From Centrapalus pauciflorus (Eukaryota > Streptophyta > Magnoliopsida > Asterales > Asteraceae), in contig JAANYP010003768.1 in assembly GCA_020465985.1 (NCBI GenBank), positions 36,667 through 100,666 on the forward strand: a stretch of 64,000 bases of DNA, read 5' to 3'. A program made the position numbers and the translations under genes. The notes beneath the pieces were generated by a model. The model saw nothing but the letters and a program-made list of their open reading frames with translations, searched no databases and was not told the DNA's origin. Shown here piece by piece: positions 47,436 to 58,519 of the stretch; positions within the stretch are counted from its first letter, which is position 1; every line of letters begins with the position of its first letter.

Positions 47436-47923
47436 TGTTGGTACACCCTGTGTGACGATAGCAGTCTAATCGATCTGCATTATGGTTTAGGTAATATTCT
47501 GAGTATTAACCAAGTATTTTGATATATATGTTTAATATGTGTTTGTCTGTTATTGATTGTGTGTTTGAACTTGATGTAACATATTACAAGAAGTTCAAAC
47601 ATAAAGGTCAAAGATTAACTCAAGCATAAGTTAAAACATAAGTTTCAAACACTTAGTTATATATGTCAAAGGCTAGATTCGAATTGCATAAAAGGATACA
47701 TTCGAATCTGTGATAGATTCGATTGAGTCCTTAGATTCGAATAGGCTAAATTCGAATCTGTCAGATGGACAGATTCGAATGGGCCTTAGGCCAGATTCGA
47801 GGTTGGCCCACAACAGACTCGAATCAGGGCCTATAATTAGGGATAGACTCGAATCATTAAGTGACTTTTTGCAGAATTCGTGAGGAATTAAGCAAGAGGC
47901 GATCTCGAGTTTATCAGCTTGGT
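47436..47923 (+). mobile_element. copia-F copy 3 3' LTR, truncated
   Basis: Matches 35753-36240 with one difference (GGCTAGATT versus GGCTAAATT). It breaks after CAGCTTGGT and joins copia-C/D gag in mid-frame, so its last ~170 bp and target duplication are lost. Confidence 0.92.
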
Positions 47924-49571
47924 TAAGTACCTTATGGCCATGGCAAAGCTGAAAAAGTTGGAAAACTCAGTGGCTTCCAACAAGCAAAAGGGACTGATGG
48001 CAGAGACATGTGACTGGGAGGAGTCTGATTCATCCTCAGATGAAGAAGACAACAATTGTCTGATGGCCAATACTGATGTCCCATCAACTAGCAACTTCAA
48101 ACAGGACTTGGCTGAAGCTGAAGCCTTCAGCAACTTGGATAACTGGAACCCTACAATGATGTACAAGGTACAAAATTTTATGGCTTACAGTTCAGATGAA
48201 AAAGTAAAAATGTTTGAATATATGCTGGTTGATTTAAAAGCTGCTGTTGAGAAGCATAATGTTTTAATATCTGAAATCTCTAAGCTTAAAACTGATCTTG
48301 AAATTAAATCTAGTAAACTAGACAGTTTCCATAAGTTGGAAACTGAGCTTGATGAACTAAAACACAACAACTCTATTTTACTGGAACAAAAGAGAGAAAC
48401 AGATGTAAAACATGCAAAGCTTCAAAAGATAGTTGACTCTTGGTGCCAATCAGCACAAAAAGTCAGCCATTGCATAAGTCAGCAAATCCCTGCACAAATC
48501 CAAGCCTATCTTGGAGGGGATCTTGACACAGCAGCTTCTATTGCTGAGATCAATAATCTGAAAGATGACTTGTCCACTCTTGGTGAGCTTCCCAGTACTT
48601 TCATCCAGAAAGTTAATGGAAAGCTGGTCTCAATAAACAGGTTTGTCAGGCCTCAAAATACTGACAGCTTGTGTGAAAAAGGCCCTAAAGCTGATGATGG
48701 AATGTGTTCTCCATCAAATCAGCCTGCTAAGTGCTCTGCTAATTCACACAAGTAAGTGAAAGGAAGACATTCTCAAGCTGCAGCGGTGGAAACCAAACCT
48801 GTTGACAGAACAGGCTCTGGGTCCAAAGCTGATGGTAAGAGACATGTTAATCCTTTTGATGCTAAACATTGTGAAAGTAAGTTCTCAAAAGGTAAGCAGC
48901 CTACTTTCAATAAGGGTAAGTCTCATGTTGAAAGCAAATCTGCTGTGATTTGAAATAAGTTTTCAAATCATAGTGAAAAACTGGTTATAAATGAAAATAA
49001 GTCTTTCAAAACCAGAAACAGTGATTATGCTGATAGGCAGCGTCAATCACATCTCAGTAAGGGCAAAGGAAAAGATATTGCTCAACCTGAGAAATCTGGG
49101 AATAAGTTTCCCAAACCTGTGGAAGGTCAAAAACCAATCAAGCTTCCTGTTTTTGACATCTGTCCTCCCAAAAAGAGGAAAGAACAAACAGGCAAAGCTG
49201 TTGCTATTGTGCCATCCATCCAAGCTGTTGATTCATCTAAAAATAGTAATAAGTTTGCTAAATCTGCTGATAAAATCAACAACAATAATTCAGAATATGT
49301 TTCTGAGAGCTCTTCTTCCAAAAAGACCAAAAAGAGTAAATGCTATAAATGTGGCAAGAAGACACACATGGCCAAAGACTGTCCTGAAACTAAGGACATG
49401 AGGCCTGTTGACTCTGCTAGTTCCATCATTGCTAAAACAAGCAGTGTTGGAAATAACTTAGTCAATGAAAGTGGTATCCAAACTGATACCATTCAAATAG
49501 GAAATATTAATGTGGATATTACTAGCCCATCAACACATGTTGATGAAGTAGGAGAACTCATCACTATGTGA
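47924..49571 (+). pseudogene. gag: copia-C/D gag, 5' truncated
   Basis: One frame throughout. An acidic linker (AETCDWEESDSSSDEEDNN) is followed by a long coiled coil (~48210-48440; LKAAVEKHNVLISEISKLK) and VSHCISQQIPAQIQ, typical of Sirevirus-like Gag. A K/S-rich region and the zinc knuckle CYKCGKKTHMAKDC (~49344) follow. TAA at 48753 (likely CAA) and TGA at 48951 interrupt it; the natural stop is TGA 49569. A good acceptor (TATGACATTCTGCAG, to 49614) then precedes protease in another frame, as in copia-F. Confidence 0.85.
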
Positions 49572-49614
49572 GTTCCCATAAATGTAACTAATATTTTTCT
49601 ATGACATTCTGCAG

Positions 49615-52600
49615 GACAAACAACCATCCCAGGTTTGGTACTTGGACAGTGGCTGCTCACGGCACATGACAGGTTGCAAGGACCTGCTGAATGATCCAAG
49701 GCCTGAAAAAGGGCCAAAAGTCACTTTTTGTGACAATGTACAGGGATCCACTAAGGGATATGGAACTCTTAAAGCTGGTGCTGCATTGTTCAAAAGAGTA
49801 GCCTATGTGGTTGGGCTAAAACATAACCTTGTAAGCATAAGTCAACTATGTGATGCTGGCTACAAGGTTAACTTTGATGAGCACCTGGGTTACAAATTGG
49901 ATTCCCAAGGAAAAGTTATGCTGTGTGCTCAACGGAAGAAAGGCGTATATGTTGTGGATATGCAATCTGCAGATCCCACAACTGAAACCTGTTTTCTCAC
50001 AATAACAAATGTAGACCTAAACTGGCTATGGCACAAAAGGCTGTCACACCTGAACTTCAAGAACATCAACAAACTCTGTAACAAAGAGTTGGTAACAAGT
50101 TTGCCTTCCATGACTTTTGCTAAGGATAAACTCTGCACAGCGTGTGAGAAAGCCAAGCAGAGGAAATCATCTTTTAAATCCAAGCATAATTTTTCTATTG
50201 ATACTCCTTTCTTCTTAATCCACATGGACTTGTTTGGACATGTCAATGTCCCAAGTCTTGGAGGAAGAAGATACACTCTAGTAATGGCTGATGAGTTCTC
50301 CAGGTTTACATGGGTAATCTTCTTGAAGAGCAAAAGAGAGGCTGCTAGAGAAATCATTGGAATTGTGAAAAAGATGGAAATGCTGAACTCTGCTCAAGTA
50401 AAGCAGCTTAGAAGTGATCATGGTACTGAGTTCAGAAACAGTACTCTTGAAGACTTCTGTGAAGAAAAAGGGATCTCACAAAACTTTTCAGCCGTAAGAA
50501 CTCCACAACAAAATGGAGTTGCCGAAAGGAGAAACAGAACCCTCATTGAAGCTGCTAGAACCATGCTGTGTGCATCAGGTTTACCTTCATCATTCTGGGC
50601 TGAAGCTGTCAACACTGCTTGCTTCACCCAAAACAGATCCTTAGTGGTAAAAAGGTTCAACAAGACTCCCTATGAGCTGCTCAAAGGAAGGAGGCCAAAT
50701 ATTAGCTACTTCCATATGTTTGGATGTCCCTGCTTCATTCTGAATCAAAGGGATCAACTGGCAAAGTTTGAACCAAAAGCTGATGAAGAGATGTTTGTTG
50801 GTTACTCTGCTATCTCCAAAGCCTACAGAGTGTACAACAACAAAAGAAAGGTGATAGATGAATCTATCAATGTCACCTTTGAAGAGTCCGGGAATGCCTC
50901 CACCAAAGCTGTTCCTGAATCAGTTTCAGGAGAATTCAACTTTCATGATCTCATGCATTCCAACAATGAAGAGGACTAAAAAGCTTCCACTACATCCAGT
51001 GTGGAACCTGTTAATCATGATGGGCATGATGATGATTATGTCAATACACCATGTGTGAATAAGTGTACTGACTTAATTACAACTACATGTCCTGAACCAA
51101 TCAATGCTGATTTTGCTAGATCCTCTGCTGATATGTTCAATAGTGGTCAGTCATGTTCAACAAGTGAAGAGGCTCAAGACAACAGTGTGTCTGAAAATCT
51201 TGAGAGCTGTTGAACAGGACCTACTGAAGATGCTAACAACTCAGGAGAATCCTCATTGAAGAATGATCCTAAGTGGATCAGGTGTAACCCCAATGATCAA
51301 ATAATTGGTGACATCAACAAAGGGGTACAAACAAGGTGGGACAGCTTAGGGAACTTCTGTATGTTCTCTAGCTTTGTGTCCCTAATGGAGCCAGAGAAAG
51401 TGGATGAAGCAAGGTCATGTCATTAGAAATAAGGCAAGACTTGTTGCTCAGGGCTATAGAGAGGAGGAAGGTATTGACTATGATGAAACATTTGCTCCTG
51501 TGGCCAGGCTAGAGGCAATTCGTTTGTTTCTAGCCTACGCTGCTCATAAGAGCATGAAGGTTTTCGAAATGGATGTGAAGAGTGCAATTTTGAATGGGAA
51601 GCTGCAAGAAGAAGTCTATGTCAAGCAGCCTCCAGGTTTTGAGAATGAACACCATCCAGGTTTTGTCTATAAGTTGGACAAAGCCCTCTATGGTCTAAAA
51701 CAAGCCCCTAGAGCCTGGTATGACACTCTTACTGATTTTCTTATGAGCAATGGGTATTCCAGAGGTAAAGTAGATACCACATTGTTCATAAAGAAAGTTA
51801 AATCGGATATTATGCTTGTTCAAATTTATGTGGATGACATAAAATTTGTTCTACCAATGAGCAGTTATGCAAGAACTTTTCATTACTCATGAATCCAAAT
51901 ATGAAATGAGTATGATGGGTGAACTTACTTTCTTTTTAGTATTACAGGTTAAACAAACCTCAAATGGAATATTTATTAATCAAAGAAAGTACACTTTAGA
52001 TCTACTGAAAAAGTTTAAATTTGATCAAAGTTCTCCTATTAAAACCTCAATGGCAACCAATGTAAAGTTGGATGCAGATGCCAGTGGCAAAGCTGTTTCA
52101 GTAACAGCTTACAGGGGCATGATTGGGAGCTTGCTGTATTTAACTGCTAGTAGACCTGATATTATGTTTGCTACTTGTTTATGTGCTAGTTTCCAAGCTG
52201 ATCCAAAAGAATCACATCTAGCTGCTGTAAAAAGAATCTTCAGATACCTTAAGGGTACACCAGGTTTGTGTCTTTGGTATCCCAAAGACTCAAGTCTGGA
52301 ACTGACAGGTTATTCAGATTCTGATTTTGCAAGTTGCAGGCTAGACAGGAAAAGCACAACAGGTGGATGTCAACTCCTTGGTGGTAAGTTGATAAGTTGG
52401 TGCAGCAAGAAGCAAAACTCAGTGTCTACTTCTACTGCTGAAGCTGAGTACATTGCTGCTGGAAGCTGCTATGGGCAGATTTTGTGGATGCAGCATCAGC
52501 TAGAACACTATGGCCTTGTATATAGGAAAACTCCTATTATGTGTGATAATACAAGTGCCATAGCTATATCTAACAATCCAGTGTTTCACTCCAGAACAAA

Positions 52601-52772
52601 GCATATAGAAGTCAGACATCACTTTATCAGAGATCACATTCAGAAAGGTAATGCGGAGATAATTTTTATTTCCACTGATGAACAGCTTGCAGACATTTTC
52701 ACCAAACCTCTTGATGAAAACAGGTTTAATTACCTTGTCAGCAAGCTGGGCATGTTAAACAAAAGTGACTAA
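49615..52772 (+). pseudogene. pol: copia-C/D pol
   Basis: Opens QVWYLDSGCSRHMTG (protease). GAG-pre-integrase: WHKRLSHLNFKNINKL. Integrase: HMDLFGHVNVPSLGGRRY, RSDHGTEFRN, TPQQNGVAERRNRT. Stops at 50977 and 51211; a deletion near 51410 removes the start of RT (VDEA joined to GHVIRNKARL). RT: FAPVARLEAIRLFLAYAA, LKQAPRAWYDTL, IYVDDIKF (~51828). A frameshift follows at ~51850. RNase H: GYSDSDFASC, TSTAEAEYIAAGSC, RTKHIEVRHHFIRDH. Ends NKSD-stop at 52772. Confidence 0.9.
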
Positions 52773-52834
52773 GTGTCTTTAATGTTCTAAGACTTTATAT
52801 GTCTCACACTGCTCAAGTTCTCTCAGAACAGCTT

Positions 52835-52865
52835 AGTGCCATAGCTATATCTAACAATCCAGTGT
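52835..52865 (+). repeat. 31-bp templated duplication of an RNase H segment
   Basis: Exact second copy of 52554-52584 (AGTGCCATAGCTATATC...), placed after the pol stop. It looks like filler copied during break repair. Confidence 0.85.
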
Positions 52866-53422
52866 CCCCATAGCAAGAAAAGGCAAATAGTGGAAATTGC
52901 AGATAACCAGAATGGGTGCAACAGGCCCAGAGCTGGAAACTTATGACTACACTGATGTTGCACAGATGGGGTACAGGGAATGGGTTGAGCTGGCAGTTGC
53001 CCTGAGTCAGTCTAAGTCAGAAACGGCTAAGACTATTAGGGCATATATTAAGAAGTTGATGGAGAGAGTGCAGGATCTTGGTCTGATCTCAAAAGAAGTC
53101 AGTGAGGGTGTCTCTGTGACATACCCCAAAATAAAGGCCAGGAGGACAAGGAAGGATACTGAGCTTGAATAACTCCTCATCTTAATTGAACAGGGTGACT
53201 ATGCTGTTGAGATGAAATGAATTGACTACAGCCTGCCTAGTGGAGTAGAGTTTGAAGAAGGCAAGATAATTGAAGAGCCTGAGATGAGGGCATTTTTTGT
53301 AGATCCCTTAACACAGAAGAAATGCTTTCAGAGAGCATCAGATCTATACAAGGTGGATCTGAGACAGCTTGCAGCCTTCAGACTTGCAGCTTCATTTAGG
53401 CAATCAAGCAGGTGGAGAAAAT
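52866..53422 (+). pseudogene. copia-C/D third ORF, C-terminal piece
   Basis: YTDVAQMGYREWVELAVALS, then VTYPKIKARRTRKDTELE-stop (53170), then across frames SLPSGVEFEEGKIIEEPEMRA, VDPLTQKKCFQRASDLYKVD and QLAAFRLAASFRQSSRWR. These resemble the conserved end of Sirevirus-type third ORFs. The start is missing, and the sequence ends at the gypsy-2 LTR3 junction. Confidence 0.65.
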
Positions 53423-54901
53423 ATATAAATACATAAACACATCATATAAGTGAAAATATTATGAAAACAAGTTATATAAATGTGTTTTATAACTTTTATA
53501 CAAGTAGTTTTTGGATAAACAACAAGAATCACTAGTTATTTCAAGTTTATAAACTACGAATTTTCGGCTGGAAAATTAACATCGACTTTGAAAAATCATA
53601 ACTATTTCATAACTTAACAAAATGAGTTGATCCTTGTCTCAAAAGTTAGATCTATGTCTTAACTATAGATCTGGAAGTTTTCATAATTTATTATGGGGTT
53701 TAGAACCCACAGATATTATTTGGGAACCTGAACGTTTGACAGCTCAAAAATGGCCAACATAGGGTTTTTAACGAGTTTTTTCCCCATCCTAAACACCTCG
53801 AAAAATGGCCGTTCTTGACTTTACAAATTCTTTGTATATAGTAGTTCAATGTCCAAGAAAACCAAAGTCTAAATCGTTTTGGAGCTTGGTCAAAAACAGC
53901 CTCAAATTAGGCCGAAAAACCTTCAAAAAAGCTGGAAAATTGTATATATATAAACTTGACATTTTAAGTGGGTTTTAATTATAAACTTGTAATGTTGGGT
54001 GATTTAAAACATAACAATATTTATACATACATATTATCATATATGGGAGTTATTAAATCCCTTATATCATTTAGGACTCGGTTAAACGCGTCCGGTGTCA
54101 TCACACATCAACAACGAAAATTGTCGTTTTTACGATCATTTTGCCATTAACATGCGGTGAGTCTTCATAGCCCCTATTTTCACTTTCTATTAGGGTGGAA
54201 ATACATGCACTGTTTTCGTATGGACATCAAAACTGGTTATTTCTTATATGTATTACATGTTTGGATCCATCAGCCCTCAAATCATGAACCGTTAATTGCA
54301 TTTATTTGCAAGCGCGAATATATTGTGGATAGATCTATCGGGAGTCATGTCCCCCATTCGTGTTAGTTCGGGTCGGCTAACAGCGAGTGCAAATATATTT
54401 AACACACGATATTACGTATGAGAATACTGCACAGAGCAAACTCATTTAATTAAGCTTCGGTTGCATGATGGTTTATGTAATACATACACAGAATTTATGC
54501 TTTATAAATTGAACTCATCTGTAATGTCCATACAACTGTTCTTTTCGCGTAAACCTATGAGCTCACCAACAATTTGTTGACGTATTTTAGCATGTATTTT
54601 CAGGTGTTTGAGACATGCACATTTATCGGAAGAATTCCAAGGCTTCCGTTCACTATGGAGTCGCATTATTTTCAAACTCGGAGATTTACTTGCATCCTTC
54701 CGGATAAACTAAATTGTGTATTTAAATTTTAGTATTTTAGAAACTACTTACGCTGTATTTTGGTTATGTACAACAATATTTATATTTCAAGTTAAATTAA
54801 TGTATTTTTGAAAACGTCCATATAGTGGTCGTTCGTTATGATTATGGTTACGCTTCCGCGACGTCACGCTTCATTGCCAACCGGGTTAACGGGGTGTGAC
54901 A
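53423..54901 (+). mobile_element. gypsy-2 LTR3, 5' truncated
   Basis: Homologous to 26834-28305 and includes the 230 bp missing from LTR2. It ends GGGGTGTGACA and is followed by TGGTT (54902-54906), identical to the 5 bases before LTR1. No primer site follows, so this is the true right end of the insertion. Confidence 0.9.
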
Positions 54902-54906
54902 TGGTT

Positions 54907-55138
54907 CCTCTCAACAAGAACCAGTTGTACACTTGGAGGCTACCACATAAACAATCCCTTTCTCTCAACAGGGTGAGGATATTGAAAGACAGGAACCTTT
55001 TCCACTCCACACTAAGTCCACACCATTCCGTACTCATATTTCTCCTACAGCGTTCGAAGGGATACATCCAACGAAAGCATACCGGACCACATAATTTACC
55101 TCCCTAGTTAAGTGCACAGTCAAATGGAAGATAATATC
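54907..55138 (+). pseudogene. copia-E additional ORF, continuation
   Basis: Joined to 25943, the frame continues SSQQEPVVHLEATT, then IPFSQQGEDIERQEPFPLH and THISPTAFEGIHPTKAYRTT, with two stops. S/P/T/Q-rich, like the part before gypsy-2. Similarity fades by ~55138, and 55139-55200 is unassigned. Confidence 0.6.
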
Positions 55139-55204
55139 AAATAATGAGGGAGGAAAGAACTTTTCGAGTAGGAAGAGTGTGACAGAAAGTTCTTCTAGTT
55201 TATC

Positions 55205-55345
55205 AAAATTTATTGATTAATTTAAACCTAAGTTTTATTATTCACTTGAGTTAATTTGAGAAATTCTGTTTATGCAAATGTCGAACTGTTAGTTCAATTT
55301 CTCAAGCTGTTAGTGCATTTTCTCAAGAAATTAAGTGTTTTATAA
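55205..55345 (-). repeat. Left arm of inverted repeat flanking a captured ORF
   Basis: Its reverse complement (TTGAGAAAATGCACTAACAG, AATAATAAAACTTAGG) matches the blocks at 58620-58740 and 59040-59175 on the right side. The arm is ~85 bp of clear similarity plus part of the 94-bp satellite unit. Confidence 0.7.
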
Positions 55346-55399
55346 CCAAATCACAATGAAATTAAGATACGTACAAATAATCGTTCCATAAATTATTTA

Positions 55400-55541
55400 A
55401 TTAAAAGGTAATTTACGAGGCTAATATATTACAATTAAAATGTAATTTACAAGGCTAAATATATTACAATTAAAACGTAATTTTCAAGGCTAACATATTA
55501 CAATTAAAACGTAATTTACAAGGGTTATATATTACAATTAA
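55400..55541. repeat. 34-bp tandem repeat, about four units
   Basis: GTAATTTAC(A/G)AGGCTAA...ATATTACAATTAAAA recurs at 55408, 55442, 55477 and 55511. Confidence 0.85.
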
Positions 55542-55567
55542 TATAGCTAGTCCTCTGATCTACAAAA

Positions 55568-58372
55568 CTATAATCTTGCAAGCTTTCTTACAGTGTCATC
55601 AGATAGTTTCTTTTCTAGATCAAGATCAGCTACATTAACTTTTGCATATCTCATCCTTTGCAGTTTCTCCTTAAAGTGATTCAAGAATTCCAATGCAAAA
55701 TACTGACCTGTTGTATCTTCCAGCTTGAGTCTGTATGTCGTGGACTTCTCAAACACATCAATTTGTAAGATTTTGATATTCTCTTCAGCATTCAGCCCTT
55801 CCTTCAAAACATCTAGTTCGAAAACACATGCAAGGGCGTTCATCAACTTCACAACATAGTACAATTGAGAGTTTGAGTAGTTTGACTTGCTAATTCTGTA
55901 CATGTCAGTCAAATCATCTTTGTCATCTTTGAAAATATTTGATATACAGTCTTATAAACTTCAACATCACTCGTTTCTCTTTTTACCACATAATGATAAT
56001 ATATCATCTGTGCATCATCAGGTTGGGCTTCGAGAAGATTATTTTTGGCTTTTAAGCACATTTTTCTCCTAGATAGCAGTGTCTTTACCAAATCCATTAA
56101 TTTTTTTAAAGTCGCATCCTTTGCAATCTTCATCACTTTGTCAAATTTTGCCTCACTGATACCTTCTCCTTGTTCAACAAGACTCTCATTAGTCTTCTCA
56201 ATCACCATTAGATCAATTTTAGCATCATTCTAATCCTTTCTCATATATTCATACCTCTTCTGTACTTCCTCTATGGTCCAATTTGAAACAACCTTCATGG
56301 GAATTCCAGAGTTTGAATGGCAATAATTAATCAAGAATCTTCTGTGCTCAGCCTTTGAAGATTGAGAAGACCGTTTTCTTTTCTTTGTGCTATCTTTCTT
56401 AGCAAGTTGAGCTTCGCTCTTCATTTGTTCAAGAAGATCACTTAATGCATCATCATCACCAGAATCATCTTCTTTCAAGTTCATTAGCACTCCTTGTGCC
56501 AGATTATTTGTCATTACTATTTTCTTTTCAAGTAACCTTACCTCGTCTGCATGCAATTTTCTTGCAAGTTCAGCATCAGCTCTCACTTACATTTCTCTTG
56601 GATCTTTCTTCTTCTTAGGGCTTTCCACCAAAACCCCTTTTCCTTTACAAGAAACCTATGGCTGAGAGGTTTGAGCTTCAGAGACCCTTCCTTCTTGTAT
56701 AAACATTGTGCCAGCCTTAGGTCTTGGCTCAGCAGGTGGAGTTTCACTGGTAACAGCTTGAGGAATTTTTGTAGCTATTGGCTGATTTTGTGACGATGTT
56801 AGCTGTGGAGCTGCTGGTGGTGTTTGATTCTCCCCCGTTTTGGATGCATCATGTCATTCAGAGGGAGGAAAGACTTTTGCAACCAATGCTGCAAGTGTAG
56901 CATCATGTTTGAGTAGGCTCTCACCAGCTATTATCAAGGCATGCTTTGTCATGACAATTTGCTGTTGTTATGCAACCATGACTTGCTGCATTCTTGCAAT
57001 CTATTTGCCTTGAGCTTCAATGATAGCCTTCTAGTGATCCAAGGCAGCAATAATAGGTACAAGAGTAGGATTCATCAATGCCTGTAGTTGCAGACTAGCC
57101 TCAACGTCCTCAAGTGTTGCTGGCACCTTTTGAATATCACTGGGAGTATTACCAGATAATGTTCTCCTAGGAGAAAACTCTTGGCCCCTCTGTTCTTGGT
57201 TCTGGGGACTTCCAGAAGATGTATGAACATCCTCTGTTACCATGGTAGTGGTCTTAAGGATGTTGTCACTGTCCTGAACCCCTCTTACAGGAGTATCAGT
57301 AGTGATAGCCATAGATACCATATGATCAACCTCTGTTGGGTTGATCACCTCCTTGTTGAGGTTGGGAGTGTCCTCATTTGTGTCCATTCGGATATTCTGC
57401 ACAGGAGGATGCTCATGTGCAGGGATTTCAGGCATTTGGGTGAGGGGTGGGATGGAAGGAGCATCGCCACTTATTTTCTTTTTGAGTGCGGTGGGTGATG
57501 GAGTAGGTTGATCAGAAGGAGTAGATGGTGATTTACTTGTATCATGGGGAGGGGTTTGGGTTCCTGTTGGTTGAGCACTAAGGTGGGGCTGTTCATACTC
57601 AGGAACTTCTCTCCTGTTTCCTGTAATAATAGCCCTCATTGCTTGAGTCAATGGGGTGTTAGTGCCTGAAAATTTGTCATTGTGTTTAAAAAATCTTTTG
57701 ACAAATTTCCAGGTGTGACAATGGGAAACATATATCCTCGTGTGTGTTTTCAAATTTTCAAAATGATTTGCAAAAATTTGAGCCAAAAACCTAGGATACA
57801 TAAAAAATTCCCCATGTTTGGGATTCAGATTACTTAACATCCGTTGAAAAATCATACCAGAAAAATTGAACTGTTGGCCAGTGGATAAGCAAATCAAAGA
57901 AGTAGCAATGTTTGAAGAAAATTCCCACCAACCTGTTCGTTTAGGGCTTAGGCATTGTTGAAGGATACGGATGATGGGAACCAAAAAATTGTTTGTAAAA
58001 TGTAAGTTTGTCCAATGTGCCATCATACCTCAAACGTGCAAGTCCTTCAAATATGATAGTCAAGCTGATATCATTAATACCTTGGGCATCTTGCAGTTGT
58101 AAATGCCCACGAATGGAGTCCTCAGTAATGGTGATCAGTTGGCCATCAACAATAGAGTTAATGGAAGTGATTCCATCAACAGTTCCAATACGAGCATGAC
58201 TCCAAAATTCCTCCAGTTGAGGAATGTAAATTGTAGGATTCACCATCAAAGCATAATAGATGTTTGTACATCTCAAGAAGTGCATCATCTCGTGGAAACC
58301 GTCCAACTCAGCATGCTTCAAAATGTAGGGCAGACAGTTGTGCTCCTTGACGATCTTTAATTCCGGCATCAA
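55568..58372 (-). pseudogene. Retroelement third ORF (Sirevirus type), minus strand, broken
   Basis: Begins MMPELKIVKEHNCLPYI. The conserved domain MMHFLRCTNIYYALMVNPTI, PQLEEFWSHARI, IVDGQLITITEDSIRGHLQL matches that of the ORF at 44348. A frameshift at ~58020 leads into FMYPRFLAQIFANHF and a P/T/S-rich middle. More breaks precede a K/E-rich coil-like part (56586-56230) and the C-terminal part (FEKSTTYRLKLEDTTGQYFA, KKLSDDTVRKLARL). No gag, pol or LTR adjoins it; repeat arrays lie on both sides. Confidence 0.75.
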
Positions 58373-58519
58373 TGCAATCCTGAATTCAAGAACTAGGGTT
58401 TCGAGTGAAAGTGGAAGTGCGATTTAGAGTTCTGGATTTGAAACTGGTAGTTTGAATTGTTTTTCCCGCGATTTAGGGCTTGGATTTGAAAATAATAGTT
58501 TGAATAGTTTTTTTCCCGC
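58373..58519. other. Spacer upstream of the minus-strand ORF
   Basis: Two near-copies of AGTTTGAATTGTTTTTCCCGCG occur (58451-58471 and 58497-58520). Nothing else is recognised. Confidence 0.4.

Larger units (their letters stand above)
35753..47923 (+). mobile_element. copia-F copy 3: nearly full-length, intron-less in gag-pol
   Basis: 5' LTR, primer site, leader, gag, pol, long spacer, third ORF, polypurine tract and 3' LTR (missing its last ~170 bp). LTRs differ at one of 488 comparable bases by my reading, so insertion was recent. The gag-pol intron seen in copies 1, 2 and 4 is absent. Pol is disabled, yet the third ORF is open. Confidence 0.9.
25944..54901 (+). mobile_element. gypsy-2 composite: three LTRs sharing one target duplication
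   Basis: Outer ends are LTR1 (TGTAACATCCGAC at 25944) and LTR3 (...GGGGTGTGACA at 54901). They are flanked by TGGTT at 25939-25943 and 54902-54906, and the interrupted copia-E reading frame continues across the joined flanks (KPSG then SSQQEPVVHLE). Order: LTR1, internal, LTR2, primer site and start of a second internal region, later insertions, LTR3. This is what unequal crossing-over within one insertion would produce. Most of the second internal region and the start of LTR3 are deleted. Confidence 0.75.

Noticed and set aside
49568..49614. A 47-bp intron GTGAGT to TGCAG at the copia-C/D gag end
   Set aside because: Too short for a normal plant intron, and the joined frame does not enter protease correctly.
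55568..58372. Host plant gene on the minus strand
   Set aside because: Its conserved domain matches the third ORFs of the retroelements in this same window and its frame is broken in several places.
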